Shown here: positions 7,867-16,307 of the stretch, in pieces
Layout: each line of letters begins with the position of its first letter
Numbering within the stretch: the stretch's first letter is position 1
NCBI RefSeq assembly: GCF_036962685.1
Contig: NZ_JBALOP010000042.1
Span: 1 to 64,000, forward strand
DNA from: Ferdinandcohnia sp036962685
GTDB lineage: Bacteria; Bacillota; Bacilli; Bacillales; Bacillaceae_L
Reading direction: 5' to 3'
Length of the DNA: 64,000 nucleotides
Notes under the pieces: model-generated
Told to the model about the DNA's origin: nothing
Databases searched by the model: none
What the model saw: the letters and a program-made list of their open reading frames with translations, nothing else
Program-made: the position numbers and the translations under genes

Positions 7867-8237
7867 GCATTCTTCCATTCTAAAAATTCCAAGCGGTTCC
7901 CGAACGGGTCATGGGCATAGAAGCGATTTGCACATGGGAGGTTGTTATCATCAATTACGTCCACGTTGTTGTTTTGAAGATGCTGTTTTAAGTCTTCAAG
8001 GTTTTGAATTTCAAAAGCTGGATGTGCCTTTTTGGCGGGTACATATGGATCGTCGATGCCAATATGAATTTGCACAGATCCGTAAGCAAACCAAACGCCC
8101 CCATTTTTCCGAAGTGTCTCCGGCTTTTCGATTTCTTGGCAGCCTAAAATAGTTGCGTAAAAGTGGCGTGCCTCATTTTCACTCCCTTTTGGAGCCGCAA
8201 GTTGGATATGGTCAATTGCTTTAATTTTAAATCTCAT
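7863..8237 (-). CDS. VOC family protein
   Basis: A single VOC domain: it starts KAIDHIQLAAPKGSENEARHFY, with the metal-site His in DHIQL, and ends 'FYAHDPFGNRLEFLEW'. A gene of ~124 residues; substrate unknown. The ATG at 8237, preceded by GTGGGGG, is preferred over longer in-frame starts at 8243 and 8279. Its stop overlaps the start of the following small frameshifted gene, so the two were translationally coupled. Confidence 0.85.
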   Translation of the reverse strand: MRFKIKAIDHIQLAAPKGSENEARHFYATILGCQEIEKPETLRKNGGVWFAYGSVQIHIGIDDPYVPAKKAHPAFEIQNLEDLKQHLQNNNVDVIDDNNLPCANRFYAHDPFGNRLEFLEWKNA

Positions 8238-8330
8238 ATGCATCCCCCACTTTATTATGGTACCTTCATCGTACTCCATTTCAGGGGATAACTAAATTTG
8301 ATTAATTTTATGTATTTATATAAGTTTTAC

Positions 8331-8753
8331 TTATTCCGCTGGGTATGTCTCTTGTAAGAATTTTATCGATTGGGCGATAAGCTCCTTTAGTACCTCTACA
8401 TCTATATCTGCAATTTTGTTGATATAGACACAAGCCTTTCCAGATGTATGTTTACCAAACCTTTCAAGTAACTCCTGACGCTTCTCGTCTCCAGGCGCAA
8501 AATACAAACTGATTTTTGCCTTGCGTGGGGAAAAGCCTACAAGCGGTGCATCACCTTCATGGCCAGTAGCATATTTGTAATGGTAGGAACCAAACCCAAT
8601 AATGCTCGGCCCCCACATTTTTGCAGGATAGCCGGACGTTTCTGCAAAAATATCTAATAGCTTATAAGCATCTTCTCTCTTTTTTAGGTTGTCGACTTTT
8701 TCAATGAATTCAATGACACTTGCGTCATTTTCTTTTGTTTTTAATTCGTACAT
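8331..8753 (-). CDS. DUF1801 domain-containing protein
   Basis: A 140-residue single-domain protein with 'MWGPSIIGFGSYHYKY' and 'LVGFSPRKAKISLYF', matching the DUF1801 (YdhG-like) pattern. The role is not established. AAGGAGG lies 9 nt before the ATG. Confidence 0.85.
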   Translation of the reverse strand: MYELKTKENDASVIEFIEKVDNLKKREDAYKLLDIFAETSGYPAKMWGPSIIGFGSYHYKYATGHEGDAPLVGFSPRKAKISLYFAPGDEKRQELLERFGKHTSGKACVYINKIADIDVEVLKELIAQSIKFLQETYPAE

Positions 8754-8860
8754 TATTTTGACCTCCTTGATAGTAGTAGGATAGACATTAATTATTTATT
8801 CAAGACGTAGGACGGGGATTCCTGCTTTTTATTTGTTATGTTTTGGGTTTGAAAGTGCTA

Positions 8861-8951
8861 GTGACAGTATTTTGGAAATAGTGACAGTAAATATAATATA
8901 GCGACAGTAAATTTTAAATAGTGACAGTATTTTTCGAATAGTGACAGTAAA
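8861..8951. repeat. tandem array, period 20, TAGTGACAGTAAA family
   Basis: Five units start at 8861, 8881, 8901, 8921 and 8941, spaced exactly 20 nt. Core (t/g)AGTGACAGTA (one unit GCGACAGTA) plus an AT-rich filler. It lies between the DUF1801 gene and the 3' end of the NERD gene. Same family as 1866-1940, opposite orientation. Confidence 0.9.
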
Positions 8952-8967
8952 GTTTGGACAAATCGTC

Positions 8968-9966
8968 TTATTGTCTATTTTGATGCTTAATTATAAGATC
9001 TTCCTCTGATAATAAGTAAATTCTATCTCTAAAGCTACCTTCATGTTGTAAATTTAATGAAGTTAAGATGTGCTTTGCAGTAGAAATCGATTGTATATCT
9101 AGAAAATCACGCAATTGCTGATTCGTAATCGTGTTTCCGAAAAGAAGAAGATATTCATTTAAGGAATTGTAATAAGGTTTGGTTGAAGAATATTTACATG
9201 AAGGGCAAATCCACGATCTGGGGTTACGTATCATTGGCAAGAAATCACATTTCGGACAGCGCACACCTTTAATGAGTTCATGCTCTTTTATTCCGAATTG
9301 CCCAAGTATATCTTGGTCATGGGGTGTATGATGCTTTAAGAGTAATTTTGAAAGTTTTTGTATTTGCTTTTTATCATACTTCACTTCTCGATTTCTCTTT
9401 TCAAACAACTCTATTTTGGAATTGAAACTAGGGCTTTTAATTACTTTGTTGTAGTGTTTGAAGTCCTTACTTGCATCAATAATCGCATTAGGATTTGTGA
9501 AGATTACTAATTTTTCTATTGGAATTGAGGGAGATTTGAGGTTTTCTAGAAATCTTGTTAGCTGTAGTTGGTGCCGGTTGATTTGAGTAACTGGACAATT
9601 AAATGATTTTCTAGTTTCCTTATAGGTTTGGATCAGTTGGTCAAATTTCCCGTCAAAATATAGTTCGCCGCGATAATGTTTGGCATCAATTATTAATTGG
9701 AATGTGGGATTAATTAAAAGTATGTCTATTTCGAAAAAATGCTTACCGGAGACGTCTGGAAGACGAAGGTTGTGGAAGATATGGTAGTTTTTTTCTTTTA
9801 AAAAGGTTAAATAGTACTGTAAAGATTGTTCACCTCGATATCCCGCCATTCTTCTGCCATGCTCATCGTTTATTTCAAGGTATTTTGGATGTGATTCTTC
9901 TAATCTTTTGAATAAAACTTTCAACTTTCTAATCCTACGTGGAATTTTCAATTCTTTTTTGTTCAT
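8968..9966 (-). CDS. NERD (nuclease-related) domain protein with zinc ribbon
   Basis: Residues ~40-160 form a NERD domain: 'GYRGEQSLQYYL', then 'FEIDILLI' and 'LIIDAKHYRGEL', the restriction-endonuclease-like core with the D...DAK pattern. Residues ~235-260 hold a zinc ribbon with CPKC and CPSC. The C-terminus looks like a winged helix. A DNA or RNA processing role is plausible. AAGGAG precedes the ATG. Period-20 repeat arrays flank it on both sides. Confidence 0.85.
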   Translation of the reverse strand: MNKKELKIPRRIRKLKVLFKRLEESHPKYLEINDEHGRRMAGYRGEQSLQYYLTFLKEKNYHIFHNLRLPDVSGKHFFEIDILLINPTFQLIIDAKHYRGELYFDGKFDQLIQTYKETRKSFNCPVTQINRHQLQLTRFLENLKSPSIPIEKLVIFTNPNAIIDASKDFKHYNKVIKSPSFNSKIELFEKRNREVKYDKKQIQKLSKLLLKHHTPHDQDILGQFGIKEHELIKGVRCPKCDFLPMIRNPRSWICPSCKYSSTKPYYNSLNEYLLLFGNTITNQQLRDFLDIQSISTAKHILTSLNLQHEGSFRDRIYLLSEEDLIIKHQNRQ

Positions 9967-10060
9967 TTAGTAAGCTCCTTTTTATTTAATAAGTCTTTTT
10001 TCTACATATTCATCTAAAATCCTGCAATATTTTTATGAATTTTTTTTACTATTTATTTTC

Positions 10061-10154
10061 TATGGGCGATAATTTTTTTCTATGGTCGTTAGACATACTT
10101 CTATGGTCGTTATTTTGTTTCTATGGGCGTTATTTCAACTCTATGGTCGTTAGT
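10061..10154. repeat. tandem array, period 20, CTATGGKCGTTA family
   Basis: Units begin at 10061, 10081, 10102, 10122 and 10142, each with core TATGG(T/G)CG(T/A)TA preceded by TC and followed by about 8 variable bases. It lies between the divergent NERD and RNase J genes, where promoters of both would be expected. Confidence 0.88.
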
Positions 10155-10248
10155 CTTCGCCGACGTTAACAAACCCTGGAACCTATATAAATAAATCCAC
10201 CCACCTATGGTAAAACTAAGAACACGATTTAAGAGGTAGGAGGCGAGA

Positions 10249-11913
10249 TTGTTGGAGAACGGATTGTCCATTTTTGCACTTGGTGGGATTAATGAGATTG
10301 GGAAAAATATGTATGTGGTGCAGTTTGATGATGATATTTTGGTGATTGACTGTGGGGGAAAGTTTCCGGATGAGAGTCTGCTTGGGATTGATTTGATTAT
10401 TCCGGACCTGACTTACCTAGAGGACAATCGGGAAAAAATTCGCGGAATGCTGATTACACATGGGCATGAGGATCATATTGGCGGGATTCCTTATTTTCTA
10501 AAAAAGCTCAATGTGCCGATTTATGCGACTCGGTTTACGCTTGGTTTAATTGAGTTGAAGCTGACGGAACATCGACTTCTTGCGGATACCAAGCTGATTC
10601 CGATTGACGCAGATTCTAAGCTCGAGTTCGGCAAAATGGCGGTTTCCTTTTTTAAAGTGAATCACAGTATTCCTGATTGTCTAGGAATTGTGTTTGATAC
10701 GCCTGAAGGCAAGGTTGTTCATACTGGAGATTTCAAGTTTGATTTGACGCCAGTGAATGACCAGCATTCAGACATTCATCGGATGGCTGAAATCGGGCGT
10801 GAGGGTGTACTTGTTTTATTATCAGAAAGTACAAACGCCGAGCGCCCTGGTTCGACGCCGACAGAGTTAAAAGTCGGGCATATGATTGAGGAAGCCTTTA
10901 TGAAAGCGACTAGAAAGGTATTTGTTTCAACGTTTGCTTCGAATATTAGTCGGGTTCAACAGGTGGTTGAAGCAGCAATGAAGACGAATCGAAAGCTCGC
11001 GCTGCTTGGAAGAAGTATGGTGAATGTCGTGGATGTTGCGGTTGAACGTGGCTATCTCCACATTCCCGATGGCATGCTGATTGATGCCCAAGAGGTGGAA
11101 AGCCTTGCACCTGAGAAGGTTTGTATTTTATGTACAGGCAGTCAGGGGGAACCAATGGCTGCGCTTGCTCGTCTTTCCAATGCTAGTTATCGCGATGTGC
11201 ACATTCTCCCTGAAGATACAGTGATTTTAGCGGCGGGTCCGATTCCTGGTAATGAAAAAAATGTTTCTCGCATTATCGATAATTTGTTTCAGCTAGGTGC
11301 GGTTGTTTTATATGGAGGAAGCGCGACTGGTATGCATGTTTCCGGTCATGGGTTTCAGGAGGATCTCAAGCTGATGTTGACATTAATGAAACCAACCTAC
11401 TTTATCCCAATTCACGGGGAATATCGGATGCTTCATCAGCACAAGTCTCTTGCAGTGTCGGTTGGAGTCGAGCCTGAAAATGTTTTTATCATTCAAAATG
11501 GCGATGTAGTTGATGTCAAACATTCGGAAGCGCGTCAAACACGGAAAATTCCTTCCGGTGATACATATGTGGATGGGATTGGTGTTGGTGATGTCGGTGA
11601 TATTATTTTACGTGACCGTAAGCAGTTGTCCGAGGATGGCATGGTCGTCATTGTAGTCACGCTGAGTAAAAGAGATCAGAAAATCCTTTCGGGACCGGAT
11701 ACGATTACGCGCGGTTTTGTGTTTAACAGGGATTCTGAACAACTTTTACGAGAGACAAATCGGCTTGTGAAAAAAGCAATTCTTGACCTACAAAGTGAAA
11801 ATAAATACCAGTGGAATGCAATGAAAAAGGAAATAAAAAAGGCTGTGGGACAATATTTATTCACACAGACAAAACGTAAGCCGATGATTCTACCTTTTAT
11901 TATAGAAGTGTAA
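10249..11913 (+). CDS. ribonuclease J family protein
   Basis: This 554-residue metallo-beta-lactamase/beta-CASP ribonuclease has an intact HGHEDH metal motif at residues 70-75, GDFKFD, a beta-CASP motif region (SGHG) and a C-terminal 'KTKRKPMILPFIIEV'-like end shared by RNase J1/J2. Family members carry 5' exonuclease and endonuclease activity in mRNA decay. The neighbours of B. subtilis rnjA (rpoY) and rnjB (dapA/tepA) are absent, and residues mix J1- and J2-like features, so this may be an extra paralog. The start is TTG after AGGAGG. Confidence 0.9.
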   Translation: MLENGLSIFALGGINEIGKNMYVVQFDDDILVIDCGGKFPDESLLGIDLIIPDLTYLEDNREKIRGMLITHGHEDHIGGIPYFLKKLNVPIYATRFTLGLIELKLTEHRLLADTKLIPIDADSKLEFGKMAVSFFKVNHSIPDCLGIVFDTPEGKVVHTGDFKFDLTPVNDQHSDIHRMAEIGREGVLVLLSESTNAERPGSTPTELKVGHMIEEAFMKATRKVFVSTFASNISRVQQVVEAAMKTNRKLALLGRSMVNVVDVAVERGYLHIPDGMLIDAQEVESLAPEKVCILCTGSQGEPMAALARLSNASYRDVHILPEDTVILAAGPIPGNEKNVSRIIDNLFQLGAVVLYGGSATGMHVSGHGFQEDLKLMLTLMKPTYFIPIHGEYRMLHQHKSLAVSVGVEPENVFIIQNGDVVDVKHSEARQTRKIPSGDTYVDGIGVGDVGDIILRDRKQLSEDGMVVIVVTLSKRDQKILSGPDTITRGFVFNRDSEQLLRETNRLVKKAILDLQSENKYQWNAMKKEIKKAVGQYLFTQTKRKPMILPFIIEV

Positions 11914-11938
11914 TCCCTCCAATTGGAGGGATTTTTTT
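11913..11938 (+). terminator. terminator of the RNase J gene
   Basis: An 8-bp stem ATCCCTCC / GGAGGGAT with loop AATT and a seven-T run, starting at the stop codon and running into the end of the convergent amidohydrolase gene. Confidence 0.9.
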
Positions 11939-12800
11939 AGCTGATCAATTCTAAAAAGTTTTTTCCAAGTATACTCTCTTTTTGGTAATCAGGAATTTGA
12001 AGTAATTCAATCCAACTCTTCTTTTCTGAATAGTTGTATTCATTAAATTTCTTCATTCCATATGGTCCATCGCACCCGTATAGAATTTTACGATACCCCA
12101 GAGTTTCTACGGCCATTTCCACAATTTTTGGAGTTAAATAATCACTTGATGTATCCACAAAAACATTGGGTTTATCCTTACTGTACATCCATAGATTCTT
12201 CCAAAAAGGTAGACCAGCATGTGCATAAATTAGTTTAAGCTCTGGATATTTTTCAGGTAGGTATTTATAGGAGTCTTGTTCTGAAGAGAGATGAATAATC
12301 ATTGGGAAGCCCTTCGATTCACACAGAGCAGCAACCCTATCAAGCTCCTTTATACGATAATTGTGCATAAAAGGGTGCGCCTTCACACCAATGAAACCGG
12401 GCTTTTTCAAATAGAATTCAATCTCATCTAACGACTCTGGAAGCATTGGATTTACAGCAGCCCAACCAAGAAAGCGCTCTGGGAATCGATCGATTGCTGC
12501 ATCAACAAGATCATTTCTTGGCGAGGCAAAAATCTTGTATGAATTTCCATAAAGCTTCAAATATCCATCTTTTACAAGACCATTATAAATTTGTAACCCA
12601 ATGAATGGAGTATGGAGGATTAAAAATCGAGATAATCGTTGTAAATTATGCTGATGATAGGTGCTCTCCACCTCAAACATTGTTTCGTTCATAGGGGATA
12701 TTAAGGCTGTTTTCTTTACGTTGTTTTGATCCATGCCCTCTATCATTTTTTCCAAAGTCAGCATTGTTTCATCAATATGAAAATGGCAATCAACGATCAT
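11937..12800 (-). CDS. amidohydrolase family protein (Amidohydro_2 type)
   Basis: A 287-residue TIM-barrel hydrolase or decarboxylase-like enzyme: N-terminal 'IVDCHFHID' (H-x-H), 'GVKAHPF', 'MIIHLSSE', 'LIYAHAGLP' and 'YGCDGPYG' carry metal-ligand positions of the superfamily. The substrate is unknown. It is the last gene of a four-gene minus-strand run (VOC, cysteine hydrolase, TPR, amidohydrolase) with a 14-nt gap or short overlaps between members. Confidence 0.85.
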   Translation of the reverse strand: MIVDCHFHIDETMLTLEKMIEGMDQNNVKKTALISPMNETMFEVESTYHQHNLQRLSRFLILHTPFIGLQIYNGLVKDGYLKLYGNSYKIFASPRNDLVDAAIDRFPERFLGWAAVNPMLPESLDEIEFYLKKPGFIGVKAHPFMHNYRIKELDRVAALCESKGFPMIIHLSSEQDSYKYLPEKYPELKLIYAHAGLPFWKNLWMYSKDKPNVFVDTSSDYLTPKIVEMAVETLGYRKILYGCDGPYGMKKFNEYNYSEKKSWIELLQIPDYQKESILGKNFLELIS

Positions 12801-12814
12801 TTAAAATCCTCCCA

Positions 12815-13288
12815 TTATTTCCAAACAGTATCTAGCTTATCTGAATAGAAGACTATCGCCTTTTTATAGGCTAGAATTGACGCATCACTCGATGTCCCAG
12901 CTAAACTTTTTAAAAGAAGCCCCATTGCCTCCTGATGGCGGCCAAGATTGTAGAGTGCCATTGCGTAAAAAGCCTTCATTGCATGGTTTTCAGGAAATTT
13001 CTCTATCCCTTTCAATAGAGTCTCCTCGGACTTTTCATATTCTCCAAGCGTTCGATAGGTGCTACCTAACCCAAGTAGTGCTCCTTCCAAATCTTCATTC
13101 TGTAAGCCTAGCTCAATTGCCTTTTCATAATATGGGACAGCTTCTGATTCCAGCCCTAGCACATCAAAGCTCCAAGCAACTTGATAGTTTAGTTGTGAAT
13201 CTTCGGGGGACTCCTTCACCAATCCCATAAGCAGTTCATTTGATTCTTTGAGTCGCCCCTCTTTTCTCAGTTCTAAAGCTGTCTTCAT
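12815..13288 (-). CDS. tetratricopeptide repeat protein
   Basis: At 157 residues it contains about three TPR units (A-x-x-Y-E-K-A-I-E-L and 'LGSTYRTLGEYEKSEETLLKGIEKFPEN'). It probably serves as a protein-interaction scaffold. Its ATG overlaps the stop of the upstream cysteine hydrolase as ATGA, so translation is coupled. Confidence 0.9.
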   Translation of the reverse strand: MKTALELRKEGRLKESNELLMGLVKESPEDSQLNYQVAWSFDVLGLESEAVPYYEKAIELGLQNEDLEGALLGLGSTYRTLGEYEKSEETLLKGIEKFPENHAMKAFYAMALYNLGRHQEAMGLLLKSLAGTSSDASILAYKKAIVFYSDKLDTVWK

Positions 13289-13815
13289 TTTTGATATACC
13301 TCTAGATATTCATTGTAATAGAGGACCTCAACAGCCTCCGACCAGTTAAGGACTGTTCCGACAAAGTCCTGAATATCAAGTCCCTTCATCTCATATGTTT
13401 CCTCGGTATTCGTTGTCCCAGTCGCATCCTCTAAAAAGGTAACTTTGTACCCTCGATCATAACCCGAAATGGCTGTAAACATGCAGCAGAATTCAGTTTC
13501 AAAACCCGTAATGAAAATATGATCAACGCCTAATTGCTCTAGAATGGATGATAGATTCGTCTGAAAAAATGCACTTGGGGTTTCTTTTTCAACCACATAA
13601 TCAGCGAACTCCCTGACTGATTCGTGAATCTCAGAACCCTTCGAATTTCTGTGAAGTGGGTTCTCTTCATTTTTGTCAAAATGTCTCACCATAATCACAG
13701 GGAGTTTTTTTGCTTTGAAATCTTGGATGATTTGTTGAATTTTATTAATTTCTTCACTAAAATCCTTGAAATTCACTATTCCGTTTTGGACATCAATCAC
13801 TAATAATGCTTGCAT
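13285..13815 (-). CDS. isochorismatase-like cysteine hydrolase
   Basis: A Rossmann-like hydrolase with the triad pattern: Asp in LLVIDVQNG (residue ~7), a Lys region in 'YVVEKETPSAFFQT', and a Cys in 'GFETEFCCM' (about 109). Family members hydrolyse amides such as nicotinamide or N-carbamoyl compounds. AGGAGG lies 7 nt before the ATG at 13815; the longer open frame runs through the VOC gene and is not used. It overlaps the VOC gene by 23 nt. Confidence 0.88.
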   Translation of the reverse strand: MQALLVIDVQNGIVNFKDFSEEINKIQQIIQDFKAKKLPVIMVRHFDKNEENPLHRNSKGSEIHESVREFADYVVEKETPSAFFQTNLSSILEQLGVDHIFITGFETEFCCMFTAISGYDRGYKVTFLEDATGTTNTEETYEMKGLDIQDFVGTVLNWSEAVEVLYYNEYLEVYQK

Positions 13816-14227
13816 TCTCTTTCCTCCTCTTTTTAAAATCTGGACTAAGCTCGCTCCAGACGTCGAATTGGTTGCCATCTGGATCACTGAATACGAAATT
13901 TCTCCCGGCATGACCACGGTCTTCAATGACCCCAACCGTAACATGACGTTCTTGGAATTCTTGATGCAAGCTCTCTAAAGCTTGTAAACCATCGACCTCG
14001 AAGGTTAATGAAAATCGTTTATGCCCTTTTGCATCAGTGAAGTTTAAGGTTTGCCCTTCAGGTGCAGCAACAAGGAAAAAACTTTGATCCGCCAAGTCAA
14101 GGATTGCTTTGTCTTCATCGATATAATTTAGCACTGCCCCAAGGTTTTCTGTGTACCAGTTTACCGAAAGCTGAACATCCGCAACTGGCAGATAGGTAGT
14201 TCCGACACGTAGGAGTGTTTGTTTCAT
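13793..14227 (-). CDS. VOC family protein
   Basis: A 144-residue VOC domain: 'TTYLPVADVQLSVNWYTENLGAV' at the start and 'FSDPDGNQFDVWSE' near the end. Possibly a dioxygenase- or glyoxalase-like enzyme; the substrate cannot be told. AGGAG precedes the ATG. First gene of the four-gene run down to the amidohydrolase. Confidence 0.87.
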   Translation of the reverse strand: MKQTLLRVGTTYLPVADVQLSVNWYTENLGAVLNYIDEDKAILDLADQSFFLVAAPEGQTLNFTDAKGHKRFSLTFEVDGLQALESLHQEFQERHVTVGVIEDRGHAGRNFVFSDPDGNQFDVWSELSPDFKKRRKENASIISD

Positions 14228-14381
14228 AGCGCTCCTCCTTTTGAATTCATTTTTTATCTTCCGTCCTGCCCCCTGTTATGTTATCGAACGGGGTAAAGTT
14301 ATTACTAGATAGTTTTTTTATTCGCTATTTATTAAATTCGCGATATATCTTCATTTACCTTCTATTCTTTTCCAGACAAAA

Positions 14382-14410
14382 AAGAAGCTCCATCCTATTG
14401 GACGGGCTTC
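14382..14410 (-). terminator. terminator of the lipoprotein-GNAT-SRPBCC operon
   Basis: On the minus strand, an AGAAGC...GCTTCT stem extended inward by CGTCC/GGATG pairs, followed by seven T. It lies just past the SRPBCC stop codon. Confidence 0.85.
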
Positions 14411-14417
14411 TTTCGGA

Positions 14418-14897
14418 TTATTTAGTTAGGTTATTGATAGCCTGTACATATTGTTCGTATAAAGGTTCCCACATTTGTTTACGATTTTCTACCTGTTTTC
14501 CATCTAATAAAATGCCAATAACATCAAGACATACATGCCATCCTGCCAAGTCTCTAGGGGTATGGTCAGTAAGCTTTGTGATGGTTTCGATTAAAAGCAA
14601 CTTACATCCTTCCTGCTCAGAAGTAAGCTCAAATCGAACGCTGTCGTCTGCCCAAGTGAATTCCAACACAGAGCGATTGCTAAAGTCAGTGATACTCATT
14701 TCCTCGAAGGTTCCATTTCCCATATCAAATAGGATACGACCACCCTTTCGAAGATCATCGACTTTTAATTCTGGAAACCACGTTGGTAGTTTATCGTTGT
14801 CCGTTAGCATCGCCCATACTTCATCAATTGAGTGGGGATAATGACGTTCAAATGTTGCGATGTAATTTTGTTCATTTTTGGTAAGAGTTGCGAGCAT
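14418..14897 (-). CDS. SRPBCC family protein (AHSA1-like)
   Basis: A 159-residue START/Bet v1-like fold: 'FERHYPHSIDEVWAMLTDNDKLPTWFPE' opens it and 'DRSVLEFTW' and 'LLLIETI' strands follow. These cavity proteins bind hydrophobic ligands or act as Hsp90-cochaperone-like domains. AGGAGG lies 7 nt before the ATG. Third gene of a lipoprotein-GNAT-SRPBCC operon with 10-nt gaps. Confidence 0.87.
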   Translation of the reverse strand: MLATLTKNEQNYIATFERHYPHSIDEVWAMLTDNDKLPTWFPELKVDDLRKGGRILFDMGNGTFEEMSITDFSNRSVLEFTWADDSVRFELTSEQEGCKLLLIETITKLTDHTPRDLAGWHVCLDVIGILLDGKQVENRKQMWEPLYEQYVQAINNLTK

Positions 14898-14907
14898 GTT
14901 GTGCCTC

Positions 14908-15426
14908 CTAATATGTATTAAAGCTAGCTTTCAGATTGTCCCATCCGTATACCGCCTCTTTTAGCTTTTTACCGCCGATTTCAACTTCTACGGTATCTAG
15001 TTTGCGAGCTCCAAGTGCTTCATAAAACAGACAGGATTTATTTTCTTCCAATACTAATACTAGCATTGTGTTTATTTCCTTGTCTAAAAGTTGCTTAACG
15101 ACTGGGACTACCAACTTTTTACCCAAGCCTTGCCCTTGATATTCTCGTAAAATATAGATGGCGTAGAGTTCACCCTGATAGTTTTCATAATTCCCACTAC
15201 GCTCTTTTCCACCACAGGCAAACCCGACGATTTCTTCTAGATCATTTTCCGCTACAAAAATATGTCCGTTCGGGATTCCTCTTTCCCACATCTTTTCCCT
15301 AGATTCGTAGTTCAATTGCTGAAGATATTCATCTGGGACCACTCCGGAATAGGTCGTTCTCCAGCTATCGACATGCACTTTTGCGATGCCTTTTGCATCG
15401 GATAAAATTGCTTTTCTTATTTTCAT
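14908..15426 (-). CDS. GNAT family N-acetyltransferase
   Basis: A 172-residue GNAT fold: 'KAILSDAKGIAKVHVDSWR' start, then the acetyl-CoA binding motif 'ILREYQGQGLGKKL' (Q/R-x-x-G-x-G/A) and a C-terminal 'FYEALGARKLDT'. Acceptor unknown. AGGAGG before the ATG. Middle gene of the three-gene operon. Confidence 0.9.
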   Translation of the reverse strand: MKIRKAILSDAKGIAKVHVDSWRTTYSGVVPDEYLQQLNYESREKMWERGIPNGHIFVAENDLEEIVGFACGGKERSGNYENYQGELYAIYILREYQGQGLGKKLVVPVVKQLLDKEINTMLVLVLEENKSCLFYEALGARKLDTVEVEIGGKKLKEAVYGWDNLKASFNTY

Positions 15427-15435
15427 CTTATCCTC

Positions 15436-15909
15436 CTATTTTACTTCTAAAGCGAATGCGTAGAATGCGTCTCCGTTTGATACATTCTCTTCGTTTTCAT
15501 CCATCCACCAAACTCCATACGAATAATAGTACACGCCTTTTTCCTCAGGTGCTGTAAAGTGATGATTTTCTACTTCAACTTCGGTTTCCTTGTCACCGGT
15601 GTAATATGCTACATGCACCTCATTTGGCATTGGTTTATAATCCATCACAAATGTAATTTCTTCACCGGGCTGCACAATAATCGGATCCTTTCCTTCTAAA
15701 AGTGCCTCAGGTCCCGCAGTGTCCACACATACACCTTTGAATTTAGACTTCCAGCAATAAGTGCCGAGTTTCGTAGGATACGTTTCATTCCCAATTTTCA
15801 CCATCGTTTCAGGCGGTTCATTACCGATTAGCTTACTTGACTGACTTCCTCCACAACCTGTAAGGGCAATCAATATTCCTACTAAAAGTACAAGCATCCA
15901 TTTTTTCAT
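15436..15909 (-). CDS. secreted lipoprotein, unknown function
   Basis: A lipoprotein signal peptide with KK n-region, hydrophobic core and lipobox LTGC (Cys about 19) predicts attachment to the outer face of the membrane. The mature ~138 residues contain two further Cys (in TYCW and KGVCV) that could form a disulfide. No family recognised. First gene of the operon; GGAGG before the ATG. Confidence 0.75.
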   Translation of the reverse strand: MKKWMLVLLVGILIALTGCGGSQSSKLIGNEPPETMVKIGNETYPTKLGTYCWKSKFKGVCVDTAGPEALLEGKDPIIVQPGEEITFVMDYKPMPNEVHVAYYTGDKETEVEVENHHFTAPEEKGVYYYSYGVWWMDENEENVSNGDAFYAFALEVK

Positions 15910-16005
15910 AAGTAGCCTCCAATTGTGCGCTTTTACTAAATTGACGAAACCTTCGAAAAAAGGTTACACATTTTGAAACCAAACCGCTTATATTTCCGTA
16001 TATTT

Positions 16006-16013
16006 GGTATAAT
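16006..16013 (+). promoter_or_regulatory. extended -10 promoter (TGGTATAAT)
   Basis: A perfect TATAAT at 16008-16013 preceded by TG one base upstream; the -35 region is weak. It lies about 45 nt before the small coiled-coil gene. Confidence 0.6.
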
Positions 16014-16059
16014 GGAATATATATGAAGAAACGGGTTTACTTTGTAAGGAGGTCTTTTG

Positions 16060-16284
16060 ATGACGGGTCTAGTTGCGGTTGTTATGGTATTTTCAATTCC
16101 TCTTGTTGCAATTATTACGAGCCACTTTCAAACACAATCAAAGTATAAACAGAAAATGCTACAGGAAGAGTTAGAGCTAGAAAAATTAAAGCATGAGAAT
16201 TACTTGCTTGAAACAGAGAAAATGCGAGTCGAGCTTGAAAAAATGAAACTCGAAGCTCCAAAGGATGAGACGAAAATAATTTAA
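16060..16284 (+). CDS. small single-pass membrane protein with coiled coil
   Basis: A 74-residue protein with one N-terminal transmembrane helix (about 3-21) and then a charged, Leu/Glu/Lys-rich coiled coil. This topology resembles short scaffold or stress proteins, but no family is recognised. AAGGAGG lies 7-9 nt before the ATG at 16060; a TTG directly upstream is also in frame. Monocistronic, with its own terminator. Confidence 0.75.
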   Translation: MTGLVAVVMVFSIPLVAIITSHFQTQSKYKQKMLQEELELEKLKHENYLLETEKMRVELEKMKLEAPKDETKII

Positions 16285-16307
16285 GCACCTAATTGGGTGC
16301 TTTTTAT
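16283..16307 (+). terminator. terminator of the small coiled-coil gene
   Basis: AAGCACC / GGTGCTT stem with TAATTG loop and TTTTT, overlapping the stop codon and abutting the convergent ASCH gene. Confidence 0.8.

Noticed and set aside
8861..10154. CRISPR-like arrays
   Set aside because: Unit period is 20 nt with an ~11-nt core and ~8 AT-rich filler bases; no long conserved repeat, no unique spacers of 30 nt, and no cas genes nearby.
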